Shown here: positions 52,310-63,700 of the stretch, one piece after another
Numbering within the stretch: position 1 is the stretch's first letter
How the letters are laid out: every line of letters begins with the position of its first letter
Assembly: GCA_034766995.1 (NCBI GenBank)
Contig: CM068313.1
Span: 34,292,496 to 34,356,495, forward strand
Origin: Acanthacorydalis orientalis
Lineage: Eukaryota > Arthropoda > Insecta > Megaloptera > Corydalidae
DNA: 64,000 bases
Direction: 5' to 3'
The notes under the pieces: generated by a model
Database searches by the model: none
The model's input: the letters and a program-made list of their open reading frames with translations, nothing else
What the model was told of the DNA's origin: nothing
Program-made: the position numbers and the translations under genes

Positions 52310-52882
52310 TTTTTTTAGTTTTTTTATAACAGTCTCCAATAAGAAATTATTTACAAAGAAAAACTAAATCTTATTCTTCAGTGATCGTTAAAAAAATAAT
52401 ATCTAGAAAATAATAAGTGATTATTGTTAACAGTTCAATGTATTTTAATTAATAATCATTTAATTTTCATTGGCTTTTTTAAAATTTTATTAATAAAATA
52501 ACGAAGATAAAGATTAAAATTCTTTAAAAAAAATATCGTTCAATATACAATCCATTTGAAAAAAACAATGATTCCTACTGGAAAGTAATTATAATATTTC
52601 CACAGTATTTCTACTTGGTTTTTTATATGGTACATTATTTACAGAGAAAAATTAAATCATAATTTTTTCATAATCAAAAGAAAATAATATATAGAATAAT
52701 AATATGAAAAGTAACTGTTTACTGTTCAAAGTATTTTAATTAATAATCATTTAATTTTAATTTTTTTTTTAATATTTTATTAATAAAATAACGAAGTTAA
52801 AGATTAAAATTCTTTAAAAAAATAATACATAATGGTTTCTTCTGGAAAGTAATTATTATATTACTGCAGTATTTTTACTTGC
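52310..52882. repeat. Local tandem duplication, about 265-290 bp
   Basis: Two copies (about 52310-52612 and 52613-52882) share AATTAATAATCATTTAATTT, TTATTAATAAAATAACGAAG and AAAGATTAAAATTCTTTAAA, then CTGGAAAGTAATTAT and CAGTATTT-x-TACTTG. The first copy carries about 27 extra bp. It is non-coding. Confidence 0.85.
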
Positions 52883-54099
52883 CATAAGAAACAACTCAAA
52901 CCAACTGAGTGACCTCCAGTACAAACTTATTTCTGTAATGGTAATAATTTCTTTGAAGAGTGGAACAGCTTTTAGAAAAAGTGTACTCTCACTCTTAAAA
53001 TGAAATATTTCTTCTAAAGAAAAGAAATCATTTAATTGGTAAATGTCAAAAGGTAAGAGAAAACTATTACATTTAAGTATCCACCAAATTTTTCAGGAAA
53101 CTCCAATTCATATTAATTGCAAGAAAAGCACAATCTACAGATTAATGAATATCGGTATAATAAGGTAACAATTTTTAATTCTAAAAGAAAATATTAAGGG
53201 ATCAGTAATTCTCTTTTCCAAAATTAAAATATTTATATATATATATATATATATATACTTCTTGTGGCCCATTTTATTGTCGAACATCGAAATACAAACA
53301 GAATAAAATTGTATATTAAAATTATTCTTGTATTTAGATTGCTTGAAAACCCAGCACGGTCAAGATCTTTGAAAACAATCGCTTTCTTAGAAAAATAACA
53401 TATTTCAAACACTTGAATTAAAACACAATGGAAAGTGCATATATATGGCAGGTATACATGCTGAGCATTTGGTTATGACTTCATTAAAAAGATTCTGTTT
53501 CAAGCAATATTAAAAATCTTAAATTTCAAAAAGATCTCACACTAAAAATGTTTGAATTAATTAATTTTTATTTAGAAAAATGTTTATTTATTGCACCCAA
53601 ATATAAATAAAAAATAAATCACAGAATATATATACGTATATATATATATATATATATAACGTATTGTACGTGTATTTTGTAAAATAATAGATTATAAACA
53701 ATAGAGTAATAAAGAATAGAATAATAGCTAATTCCCTTTCATTTTTTGTCAATGATATGTTACTTTTAATATTAGTGAATTATACAAAAACAAAAGGAAC
53801 GGGTTTAAAAATGAATATGTTCTGTTTAATAAAAAGATCAGTTAAAATATATTTTTAACATTTGAAAAATAACATTCATTTTTCGTTAATATATTAAAAT
53901 TTAAGCAAAAAAATGTTTTTTTTTCTGTTACATTATTATACAAAATAAACTTTAAATGGAATGTATCTATATATGGTTATTAAGCGTGTTAATTGAAAAT
54001 TTTCTGACTGAACATAGAATCACTCTTTAGATCCTATATATATTTCAACTAAATGGATACATTGTTTTTCATTAAAAAAAGGACTAAAAAATCGATAAT
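52883..54099. other. AT-rich non-coding block
   Basis: It contains (TA)n tracts at 53235-53259 and 53627-53658. No gene was seen. Confidence 0.55.
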
Positions 54100-54345
54100 A
54101 ATTTATGATAAATCCAGAGTGCATAATTGAACATAAAACGTCACGACCAGTAACAAACGCGGAGATAATGGCATTGGACAGATACATTGCCGCCAAATGA
54201 CCACAAATATCGCACAGACTACCACCTCAATCAGTTTCAAACGACACAGACATCGCATCAACAGAATACAGACCAATACCCGATGCTCAACGTCATTCGA
54301 TATTATTTTCGTTTCATAGAGAATTACACACTGATTCAACTATAA
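54100..54345. other. GC-richer islet
   Basis: It contains AACGCGGAGATAATGGC and ACATTGCCGCCAAATG. A 78-codon minus-strand frame is not recognised. Confidence 0.28.
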
Positions 54346-54513
54346 TTTTAGTTCAATTAGCGTTTAATTGATATATCATTACGAAATGTACGCTTTTTAA
54401 AAATTTGTAACTAAATATATTTTTTTAATCCCGCACTAATTAATAACGATGGCACATTTTATAACATGCCTGCATTTTACATGATGCATAAAAACATGTT
54501 TTGCTAATTGTAA

Positions 54514-54590
54514 CATATATATATATATATATATATATGTGTATGTGTGTGTGTGTATGTGCGTGTGTGAGTAGTTGTGTATGTATGTAT
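54514..54590. repeat. (TA)n(TG)n compound microsatellite
   Basis: TA about 25 bp then a TG-rich run with interruptions. Confidence 0.92.
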
Positions 54591-54968
54591 ATTTTGCATA
54601 CAGGCAGTAATGTTATAATATAGTAATAACATTTTATTGTTCTTATTCATTTCACAAAACAATTCAAGTTAACTTCATGAAAATCTTAAGATTACCAATA
54701 TTAGTATTAAATGAGTACATGGTTCTTAACACAATTACATTTGAAAAAGTTAATATTAGTCATTAATTCTTTATCTCATATTTCCTCGAATCAATGAATA
54801 TTCAATGATCTTTTATGAAGAACGAAAGCACGCGAATGAAGCAAATTATAATTTAGTCTTACTAAATGACAAAATACTTAAAAAGAAAAAAAGAAAATTA
54901 GGAAACCTACCGAATATAGGAAAATCAATCTATAATTATGATATTGCAGCTAGAGATTCGGATCTGTA

Positions 54969-55532
54969 TTAGGTTGGTTGGTTGGAGAATAATTGCGGTT
55001 TTTATTTTCTGAATTCTAACTTTAATTTTTTTCAATGAAAGTGTCATTTCATCGTGTTCGTGTTAATATCATTTTAAAGTACACTTTTCAGCCTGTATTT
55101 TGGTAAAATCAATTTCTGTTTTATTAATAACTTTGCTTTAAATTAGGCTATTGAATCAAAGATGGCAAAGAAGCAAATAAGAGCAATTTTTTGTACGAGT
55201 TGAAAACGGGTGGTAAAATAACAGAAACTGCTCGTAAACTAAACGATGCTTTTGGTGTGGGTACTGTTAAGGAACGTACGGTGCAATGGTGGTTCGAAGA
55301 ATTTCATGCTAAGGACAAGAGCCTTGAAGATGAAGAAAGTCGCGAGCATCCTTCTTCAGTTCATAACGACCAACTCAAGGCATCACTTGAATTAAAACCT
55401 TACACAATAATATTCGAGAGCTTGCACAAAAGTTAGGTGTTGGTCATCCAAAACAGCTAGAAAAATCAAAAAAGCTGAAAATGTATATGAACTTGAAGGT
55501 CACACACCGCAATAATTTTTTTACCAATCTTA
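54969..55532 (+). mobile_element. Internally deleted mariner, copy 3 (best preserved)
   Basis: The 5' end is TTAGGTTGGTTGGAGAATAA and the 3' end CAATAATTTTTTTACCAATC, with TA next to both. The element is about 564 bp where a full mariner is about 1.3 kb. The transposase ATG is at 55162 (MAKKQIRAIF); a frameshift leads into the longer frame at 55191. After the helix-turn-helix region the sequence jumps to a stretch reading like the mariner C-terminus (KCI-x-LEGH) and the 3' repeat. It needs a transposase in trans, and none is present in this window. Confidence 0.85.
55191..55436 (+). pseudogene. Remnant of the mariner transposase DNA-binding domain
   Basis: The open stretch reads YELKTGGKITETARKLNDAF, then GVGTVKERTVQWWFEEFHAK, then DKSLEDEESREHPSSVHNDQ and LKA. 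This is the N-terminal mariner pattern: first helix-turn-helix, the RTVQ-W-F-x-x-F motif, the SLEDE-x-R-x-x-PS linker and the start of the second helix-turn-helix. The GRP that normally precedes S is altered to EHP. A shift near 55390 ends it at a stop. No ATG opens this frame; the original ATG at 55162 is out of frame with it. Confidence 0.8.
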
Positions 55533-55769
55533 TAGAAATACATATAATATTATTTTTTACTCCGTAAAAGATTTTTTAGAATGAAAACGTCCTCACATAG
55601 ATTTATTTTTTCTGGAATAGAGTCCCATTATATACAAACTGATTCTAATAAGAAGTTTATATTATATACACACACACAGATATATATATATATATATAGT
55701 GTGTATCTATGTACATAATCAAATGTCATTTCGTGAAGTTAAATGTTGTAAAAAAAATATGAATACAAA

Positions 55770-56010
55770 TCATTAGGCTCCGTCACGTCTTCAATAAATG
55801 GCGAATTGATATGAATGTCACCCTTGCCTGCTATTTACACGCCATGGTCACTTTGCTGTCTGACCACACGAATCGAGTAAAATGCATTTCATGTTCGTGC
55901 ACTTTTTGCTACACAGAACACAAATAAAGTTAATCTGAACGGACGCTGCATTAGTTTTGCTGCAGACTGTTTTGAACCATAAGTGCATTTTAACATTTAT
56001 ACCTCGTATT
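55770..56010. other. GC-richer islet
   Basis: It contains CTCCGTCACGTC, TTACACGCCATGGTCAC and TGAACGGACGCTGC. No frame was supported. Confidence 0.28.
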
Positions 56011-56559
56011 ATATTATTGCCTTTTTTCTCTCCGTGCTTATTTAACTAATGGAAACGTGACGCTAGGTATTATAATTTGTAAAACTATGAACTTTTTAAA
56101 TTTGTTTGCATCCGTTTTGTTAAATACAAATGCACGGTTCACATTGCGTTTTTATCTTTTGATATTTTGCGACTATTAGTTACTCTTACGTTACATGCAT
56201 TTATATATATATATATATATATAGAAGTGTATTTACGGTTTGTTCCTTTATACTTCACAATTAACTTATTTAAAAAAAATTAATTATATTTAGATCTTAA
56301 TAATTAAGTATTTTTTGTTATAATAATACAATAAACGATATAAAAATATATACAATTAAAACTTTTTTATAATTACATACTAGTTTATAATAAAAGTGTC
56401 GATTGTTACTGGTAAAAAAGTATAGAATTGTTATTAATATACATTTTTAAAACATAAATATCTTGTGTAACTTATTTTTATTTTTCTATATCAAAATCAT
56501 CTGTTGAAAATAAAATTCGGTATCGTTCTTTCAGATGCGATAGTTTGATATCAAACATT

Positions 56560-56990
56560 TTTTTTTATAAACAAATAAAACGAAAAGATACCAAAACCGA
56601 ACGTATCAGTACCCGTCGTCAATGTATGTGTTGAAAAGAAAACTATGTCTTATGTCTCGATCTAAACACATTACGAGATAAATTGCAACCAAATATTTCT
56701 TGACGATGAGCAGTTCGGTTTCTTTCACAGAAGCATTGAATTCCCCCAACTATATATCCATGTTGAAATGCAACAACGTACAGTCCATTAGTGCCCAACA
56801 ACTATATGTGTTGGTTATTTTAGGTTGGAAAAATGGAAGAACAGTGTTCCGATGTCCCCGGTGACATGGACGGGGTCACAAGTCGTGGGCTGCATATCCG
56901 CTGTCCAAATCAACTCGGTTCGGTCAAAGGCAATGGTCGCACACTCAGATAACAATGCCGAATACAGAAATCGAAAATGTGTTACAACAG
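56560..56990. other. GC-rich islet
   Basis: The block includes CCGATGTCCCCGGTGACATG (largely palindromic), GACGGGGTCACAAGTC and AACTCGGTTCGGTC. No convincing frame. It is a candidate regulatory element. Confidence 0.33.
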
Positions 56991-57599
56991 CTTCGTCGAT
57001 TTAAATCATGTATTTTGGAAATAATCTATACGACTTATCGACTATGAATATTGTTATTTTGTTTAATAGTGGTAATTTACACGACCATATTTATGAATAG
57101 AAAAAGATTAATGAGAACTGAGATACATTAATAGTTTCTAAGATATTATATTCTAATAAAAAAATTATACTATTTTTCAGGTGATATTTTTATTACTGAT
57201 ATTATACATATATATATATATATATATATTACTGATAATTTTATTATTATTATAATTTTTGCTTAATACGCTTCAGTTTACAGAACTTAAGTAAATACTG
57301 ATAATTCTATAAAACAAATGTAAGTGCATACAATAATAATATATACTTATTTCCATAAGAAAATTATAGTAACATGCAATAGACAATTTTCAATAATATA
57401 TATAACGATACAACGCTTTTTTAATTTGTTATTTAATTAATGTTTTGTATAGTTGTAATTCTATTTAGAATGCTTGAAGGTATATAAAAATATATTGTAT
57501 ACATTAAAATAATTAACTCTAGAATAATAATTTATATACAAAATAAATATTTATCTTTGCATGTATGTGTACACACATAATATTCTGATATTATTTTCA

Positions 57600-57844
57600 A
57601 ACAAATCGACTACCTAAAAATGTATAAGTGGATAAATCAAACCACTGCTGACTATTGTCGAAATCATCGTGCAGACAAATGCTAAAGCAACACCTGTCAC
57701 AAAGCCATTACTTTCAAACAGCTTTTAAACATTTCAAAAATTGATCTAACCTGTTAGTTTCTGTCTATAAGCCACGAAGAGAAGATGGTAGGATACAGTT
57801 TGAATTTACGTATAGATTTACAAAATTTGCACGAGTGGGCGTGT

Positions 57845-57845
<1 letters not shown>
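57600..57845. other. GC-richer islet
   Basis: It includes ACCACTGCTGACTATTG and CATCGTGCAGACAAATGC. No frame was supported; it ends at a (TA)n tract. Confidence 0.22.
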
Positions 57846-57875
<30 letters not shown>

Positions 57876-57968
57876 TTAAGTATGATTTATCGGTTTATAA
57901 ATTAAAGTATCCATTTTAAACAACACAAATATCTGTTATTACTTTTAAATTACTTAAGTATCAAAACA

Positions 57969-57973
57969 TACAT

Positions 57974-58040
<67 letters not shown>
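57969..58040. repeat. (TA)n microsatellite
   Basis: CATACATACACATA then about 65 bp of TA. Confidence 0.95.
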
Positions 58041-58043
<3 letters not shown>

Positions 58044-58599
58044 ATTATCGTTAGTCTAAACTGCTACTGAAAAAAGTTTACTTAAAATGTTTAAAAATTG
58101 AACAATATTTTACTATTCTTTTTTATAAATTTACAATTAACTTTATGACATCATTCGATCAAATCGTCGAAATTGTTTTGTGTCTTTATATTTTTGCTAC
58201 TTACAGTCTTAAATATTTCTACTTTTGGAAATATGTCTAGTGAAATTTTATTTCAAAGTATATTCGTGTTATTATACTCAATATCTCAATTATCTTGATA
58301 ATTGAGATAATAATATACACAGTGTGAGAATAATATACACATAGAATTGTTATATATTAGAGGAACCCAAAAAATTCCTGGCAAGTGTAGCTGTGTCAAA
58401 CTTATCTACGGTGAACAACGAAACGAAGACAATTAAGTGAAACTCATAAGTAAATACATATAAATCAGGTTAATTCGTTCTGCATTATATGAAAATTGTA
58501 TTCTCAGAGAACCATGTTATTAGATTTGATAAAACTAATAACATGTTAAGCTGTATCATTTCTGTGTTTATAGGAGAATTCATCGACAACTGAAATTGA

Positions 58600-58775
58600 A
58601 AAAGGCTGATGTACGTGGGAATTCCCCATTAATTGTGTATGGGAATTCCCCATTAATTTCAACCGTAAAAGTGTAATACAAAAAAATCATGCTATAGGGA
58701 GACTGCTTAAGCTAATTCAGTTGTATTATATAGAAACCGCGTTATGAGAGTACAGCGTTATATGAGAATTTACTA
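58600..58775 (-). mobile_element. pogo-like MITE, partial copy 2
   Basis: On the minus strand the end near 58775 reads TAGTAAATTCTCATATAACG, then ACTCTCATAACGCGG, a degraded version of the copy at 31081. About 110-125 bp inside lies the same GGGAATTCCC palindrome, here in two boxes. The opposite end was not located, so the start coordinate is approximate. Confidence 0.5.
58617..58650. repeat. Two GGGAATTCCC palindromes in a short direct repeat
   Basis: The 19-bp word TGGGAATTCCCCATTAATT occurs twice, with palindromes at 58617-58626 and 58641-58650, 24 bp apart. GGGAATTCCC fits the Rel/NF-kappaB binding consensus and contains an EcoRI site. Binding is inference only. Confidence 0.6.
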
Positions 58776-59300
58776 TACATTAATTACAGTAAAATATTCC
58801 AATCATTATACAATATATATATACACGTAATAAATATAAAAGAATATAATTACGAACATACAAACATTTGTAATTTAAAATAACTAAAATATAATAATCA
58901 GAATTTTAATTGAAAAAAATTTACAATTAATTAAAATTAGTAATTTTTCACCTATCAAATGTTAACTATTAAATTTGCATTTTCTAAAAAAAAATGTTCT
59001 ATTAAACAATAAATATTTTAGAGTTTAATTATACCCTCTTACATGAATGATTATAATTATTATTTACAGAATAACTAGAATATTTCATTAAAGAGTATAT
59101 ATATTCTTTATAACTTGTATTACATATACATATTTATGACCACCGACACCGTAAGGAGTAATTAAATTGTAAAGCATATGTTGCCATAGATATTTATTGT
59201 GTATTGTATTTGTCAAAATTCAAATAATTACATTTTTAGGACACTAAATAAAAAATAAGTGAAAATAAATTTTTGTATATTAAATACAATTTCCGAAATA
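58776..59300 (+). other. Upstream region of the DUF4485-like gene pair
   Basis: AT-rich sequence between the pogo-like MITE end and the proposed first exon. Any promoter for copy A would lie here; no clear TATA or Inr combination stands out from the AT-rich background. Confidence 0.35.
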
Positions 59301-60211
59301 ATGGATAATAGTTCAACAAAAGATTATGCAGGTATATCTTAATATAAGTAACTTATTAAAACATTAAATGATATTTCGTCAAAATCAAATATTTACCATA
59401 TCAGTTATTCGATACATAAAGAAAAGATTTTGATTATGATAGCTACAATAAGTTCGAATTATTTTTTTAATTTGGTATAAAATATAAAGTACTATAATAC
59501 GTTTATTACAATAAATAAAAGAAATAAGTTTCAAAGATATAAATAATACAAATTCTAAGTAAAACTATCATTTGAATAAAAGTAAAATTGATTAAAACTT
59601 ATATGTTATTCATATTATATATATATATATATATATATATAAAAAGTATTAACACAATTATGAACATTACAGATAAAAAACTAATGAATACACTTAACAC
59701 GGAATTTTACTTTTACAACGCATTAATGAAAAAATGGTACCCTCGTATGTCATTATATTTAGACAAAGAAAAAATTATTTATTGGGTACGAAAACTGTTG
59801 AGCCCAGAATACCATACGACACAGTTACGAGAGAAACGCAATAGGTATATTAGAAAAAACAAACTAGTATATTGAACAAAAATAATATTGAAACTATAGA
59901 AAATATAAGTAGTTGCTATTTCTAATATTAATACATATTCTTAAATTTTAAACTTTGCTAGATACCTTCTTTATTTGGTACTATCTGTAATGAACGACGA
60001 TGTCTACGGATTTCTCAATACTCTTCCACCAACGGGCCCCCTAGAACCGTTTGACAGATTACCGGTAATTACACATTCAGCACCAAAATGGAAGAAAAGC
60101 AATATATGGCAAGAACTTTTAAAAGATTTGCCGCTTAATCAAAAAATAGCTTGTACCAGTCATGATCGGCAAGAAGAATGCAATTCTGAACATCATTTAG
60201 ACAATGTATAA
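59301..60211 (+). CDS. Small DUF4485-like protein, copy A (three exons)
   Basis: Proposed exons are 59301-59331, 59673-59844 and 59962-60211, giving 150 residues. The donors are GCAG|GTATAT and AATAG|GTATAT; the acceptors follow ATTACAG and TTTGCTAG; phases 1 and 2 join in frame. The product reads MDNSSTKDYADKK, then a domain with TEFYFYNALMKKWYP, a WVRKLL segment, REKRNRY running into YLVLSV across the last intron, and GPLEPFDRLP. That order (acidic-EF-x-F start, W-x-x-x-L middle, RN-x-Y, hydrophobic helix, GP-x-x-x-P end) is how I know the DUF4485 domain, seen for example at the N-terminus of CEP112. The molecular function of the domain is not established. The protein is little more than the domain plus a polar tail. 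The splice joining exons 2 and 3 is the strongest evidence. Exon 1 is less certain: translation could instead start at the ATG at 59660, giving 144 residues without splicing there. A (TA)n tract lies in intron 1. A paralogue follows immediately downstream. Confidence 0.72.
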
Positions 60212-60328
60212 ACACTAACAGTTATATAAAATTTCATTCTCGATAAATTTGAGTATATTTCAATAACATACACTTTTTTCAACATTATTCAAAATGCATT
60301 TCGTTACCGATTCAAACTAAAGTTATAT

Positions 60329-61999
60329 ATGGATCCAAAAAAAGTAATATATTGTATAATTTCCACATAGATAATATTGATATAGGATTGTAACCTGTTG
60401 TGCCATCAACAAAAACATATGCACCAAAAAATTAATTCTGTAAAAAAATGTATCAGATTTTTCTCAAATCACACTAAAATAATATTCCTGAATTATGTTA
60501 CTACATTATTGTGTAAATCTTTAATAAAATTAGTAAGGCTTATAAAACGATTTTACTAAAATTTGTATCGAATTTGTTTCCTATATAAACAATCCTTTAT
60601 AATATTAAAAATAAGTAAATCAAAATTTAGCATGATAGTATATACATTTATTTTAATAGATAACCCAAAAATATCTTTAATCAATAAGTACAGCAGGAAA
60701 CCTAAATTAAATAGTACCCATTTTGATAGAAATATATATATATATATATATATATACATTGAAAATATATAACATAAAGCTAAAGGTAAAAAGCTATTTT
60801 GTTAATACAGACTTCTTATAACAGAAAAACCTCCTTCTGCATTTACATCTCTGAAAATCTCTAATAAGGGCAGATGGATTTAAAATATAATAGTAGTTTT
60901 ACTTAAGTTACCGTTAATAAATATTATAAATACTAAATAATATATATATATATATATAATATTATATAATTATATATGTATATTATCTTCAATCTTCAGC
61001 CTCTGAAAATTCACTGATTTCTTTCAATTTTTTTCAATTTGATCAATAGGGTTCTCCTTTTTCCAACACGTATTTATATACAGTTCACTTAATTATAGTT
61101 TTTTTTCTAGATCGGGGGTTCTTAACCTGTGAGGGGTTCCTCCCCTGGGGAGCTGCAAATAGGTTAGTGGGGAGGTGTGACTGTCCTTTATAATTGCTTT
61201 TTTTATAATTTAGTTTAGATTACACCCCGAATTTGTTGTCGCATTGATCAAAATCAGTAACAAGTATCTCATTAAATGACAATGAGGACTAAGTGACTTC
61301 ATAATCATGCTGATAGACAATAAACATGTTCCTGAAGAATTTTTTTTTACTATTTTTATATGTTTGAGTAGGTTAAAACATTACCGACCGCAACACTCAT
61401 TTGACCGTTGAACCCCATAATGCAAATGGAGTAGATATACCCATTCGATTGACAATATGTAAAAATAAAATTTCAATGTCAATTATGTTTATTTTTAATA
61501 CATATTATTCCTAATTAATAATCACTATATATGGATATTTTTATCTTAAACATTTCACAATTTTAATCTTCTTTATTATTTTGGACAGTTTAAGTGATGC
61601 TATTGTATTTTGTAAATGATGTTTGAAAATTGAATGCATATATGTCTTCAATACCATTTCTCAATATAGAGATATAAACAATAATGTGATGAAAGAATTG
61701 AACACTTTTTCGTTGTATACAAGTCCAATATATACTGGTACGAGATTTGATATTTATTTGACTGGCAGACTAATCCTCTAAATACATAAATATTGTCCGA
61801 ATTATTAAACCCGCTCTAAATTCATCTTTTTTTCTTGGCTGTGCAAATTATAATTAAACTTTAAGTTGGTTTAAAACAATTTTACCACAGCTCATATCAA
61901 TTTTCAAAAAAAAAAACGTAATCGGATGATTCTTTGTTAAAATTACACTGGCTCCATATTCTATTCATTTAATACAATTATTTTCTCTAAATATAGTAC

Positions 62000-62037
<38 letters not shown>

Positions 62038-62701
62038 AGAGAGAAAGAGAGATAGTAAAGAGTAAAGAAACGGGGTGAAATTATTTAAAATTAAATAACT
62101 ATATTGGTAGCTTATTAAACTGATTTTTAATTCTAGTTGTGCGATGAAGAATTCAAATTCTTTTTGTATCTGGCTCATCCGTACCTTAAACATATTACTG
62201 ATAAAAACGAAAGAACTAAAGTTGCAGCATGGTTTCAATTTTTGGGTGCAGTAAATGGAGAAGAGTACTGCTCTAGTATGAAAATGATAAGAAATGATTA
62301 TATTAAAATGTTATTAGGGTAAATATTTTGTACAATGTCGTTGAAATTTTCTTCTAAAAATATTATTCTACTTATTGAAATTATTTAAAATAATTCAAGA
62401 TTCTTAAATTCAAAAACGTATTTACTAATAACTTTTTATATTTGACACTTTCAATAATTATTGATTATACACATTTGGATGAATTAAAAAAAATATTAAT
62501 TATATATTTTTTTATTATACAAAATTGAACATCAAGGCAGATTAAAAATTTTGAAATGTTATAATAAAAAACTAAGTTAAATAATGCATCGTGTATATTT
62601 CAATGTTAAAAATTATTATTCCAAAAATATATACATTAAATAAAATGCTTTGTTAATCTCTATGGAAATAAAGCTAATATTCGGTTATACACACACACAT
62701 A

Positions 62702-62760
<59 letters not shown>

Positions 62761-63035
62761 CAAATATAACAAGTAAATGTATATTCATTTTCAGGTATCT
62801 TTCCAATCTACAAGTTGCAGGCCCTTTTAAAGAAGTTCCGCAGTGGAAGTCATTGATACCATTAGATAAAGCTGCGAAATTATCTTCAAATGGAAAAATT
62901 CCAATAGATACTATAACAGATCCGATAGGCTGTGAAGCAGAGGATTTCTTAAAATCTCAGCCCCATATCGAAGAAGGAGCTTTCTGTTATATTGCAGTAA
63001 CAGGCGAACTAATAAATTCGATTATATCAAAATAA
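60329..63035 (+). CDS. Small DUF4485-like protein, copy B (three exons, first exon tentative)
   Basis: Exons 62137-62318 and 62795-63035 are well supported: the donor is TTAGG|GTAAAT, the acceptors follow TTCTAG and TTTTCAG, and phase 2 joins to give MLLGYLSNL across the intron. The reading frame runs CDEEFKFFLYLAHPYL, AAWFQFL, IRNDYIKMLLGYL, GPFKEVP, then a longer tail ending SIISK. This matches copy A position for position (EF-x-F, W-x-x-x-L, RN-x-Y, GP), so I call it the same DUF4485-like domain. The frame is closed upstream of 62137, so a phase-0 first exon is required. The only attractive candidate I found is 60329-60343 (ATG GAT CCA AAA AAA, then GTAATA), which would make a 145-residue protein and a 1.8-kb intron; that exon is inference. 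The 3' intron contains a 60-bp (TA)n tract. The candidate start is only 117 bp after the stop codon of copy A. Confidence 0.68.
61110..61195 (+). mobile_element. hAT-like terminal sequence
   Basis: GGGGGTTCTTAACCTGTGAG, followed by GGTTCCTCCCC, is a GC-rich block starting like hAT ends (CAGGGGTTCTTAACCTGTG). It lies inside the large first intron proposed for DUF4485 copy B. No partner end was found. Confidence 0.42.
62003..62056. repeat. (TA)n(GA)n compound microsatellite
   Basis: TA about 31 bp, then GGGAGAGAGAAAGAGAGA, within the first intron proposed for DUF4485 copy B. Confidence 0.93.
62690..62758. repeat. (CA)n(TA)n microsatellite in an intron
   Basis: ACACACACACA then about 55 bp of TA, ending 36 bp before the last exon of DUF4485 copy B. 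Confidence 0.95.
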
Positions 63036-63646
63036 ATTGTCCATTTCTTGTGAAATTGTTTTTATATTGTGTCAAATTAATTATAAGCTTTGAATGTTTA
63101 TTATCTAAATACAAAAGCAATACCGAAAATAGTGCATTTTATTACTTAAAATTTATTTGATAAAGTGAAAGAGTTGTATGTTGGTAAATGATTCATGTTT
63201 TATATTTAATGACCTCTAAATTACTAAATACAAGTTTTCGCACTAACCATTTCAACTTAATAGTATCTTCAAATATAATAATATTACTATTTTTATATTT
63301 ATGAAACATTTATGATATGTAAAATTAAAAGAAATTAATTTGAATATCTGATCTACTTATGTTTTATGAATTAAATTCTAAAAAAGTAATGCATTATAGC
63401 AAACTATCTGCATTTGATACGTATAAAAATATTTTTTATGCAAATATATACCCAAATGGAAAATATGTCTGTAACACTGACTACAAAAATAAATTTTCAG
63501 AAAAACCCATTAGGCCAAATCTGTTATAAGAAATAGAACAATGAAAACAATGCAATGCGCACATACCCAGACGCAATAAGCTCAGTCTGTATTTATCCGG
63601 TGAAAAAGTAAACACGTGAAGGGTGCTAAGTGATATAATTTGTGAT
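63036..63646 (+). other. 3' flank of DUF4485 copy B
   Basis: It begins with AATAAA overlapping the stop codon and holds several later ATTAAA/AATAAA-like words, so the transcript probably ends here. No other gene was seen before the piggyBac relic. Confidence 0.4.
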
Positions 63647-63680
63647 AACGAACGATAACGTTCATTCGTTATCGTTCGTT
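63647..63680. repeat. Perfect 14-bp inverted repeat (hairpin) before the piggyBac relic
   Basis: The left arm AACGAACGATAACG (63647-63660) and the right arm CGTTATCGTTCGTT (63667-63680) are exact reverse complements around the 6-nt loop TTCATT. The hairpin ends 21 bp before the ATG of the piggyBac-like fragment. It could be a subterminal repeat of that transposon or a protein-binding palindrome. Nothing in the sequence decides between these. Confidence 0.7.
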
Positions 63681-63700
63681 GCAATGTTGATTTGGACGAG

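Noticed and set aside
59588..59659. N-terminal extension of the middle exon frame of DUF4485 copy A (MIKTYMLFILYIYIYI)
   Set aside because: It is read through the intron microsatellite and starts from a non-ATG or filler sequence; the spliced or downstream start is preferred.
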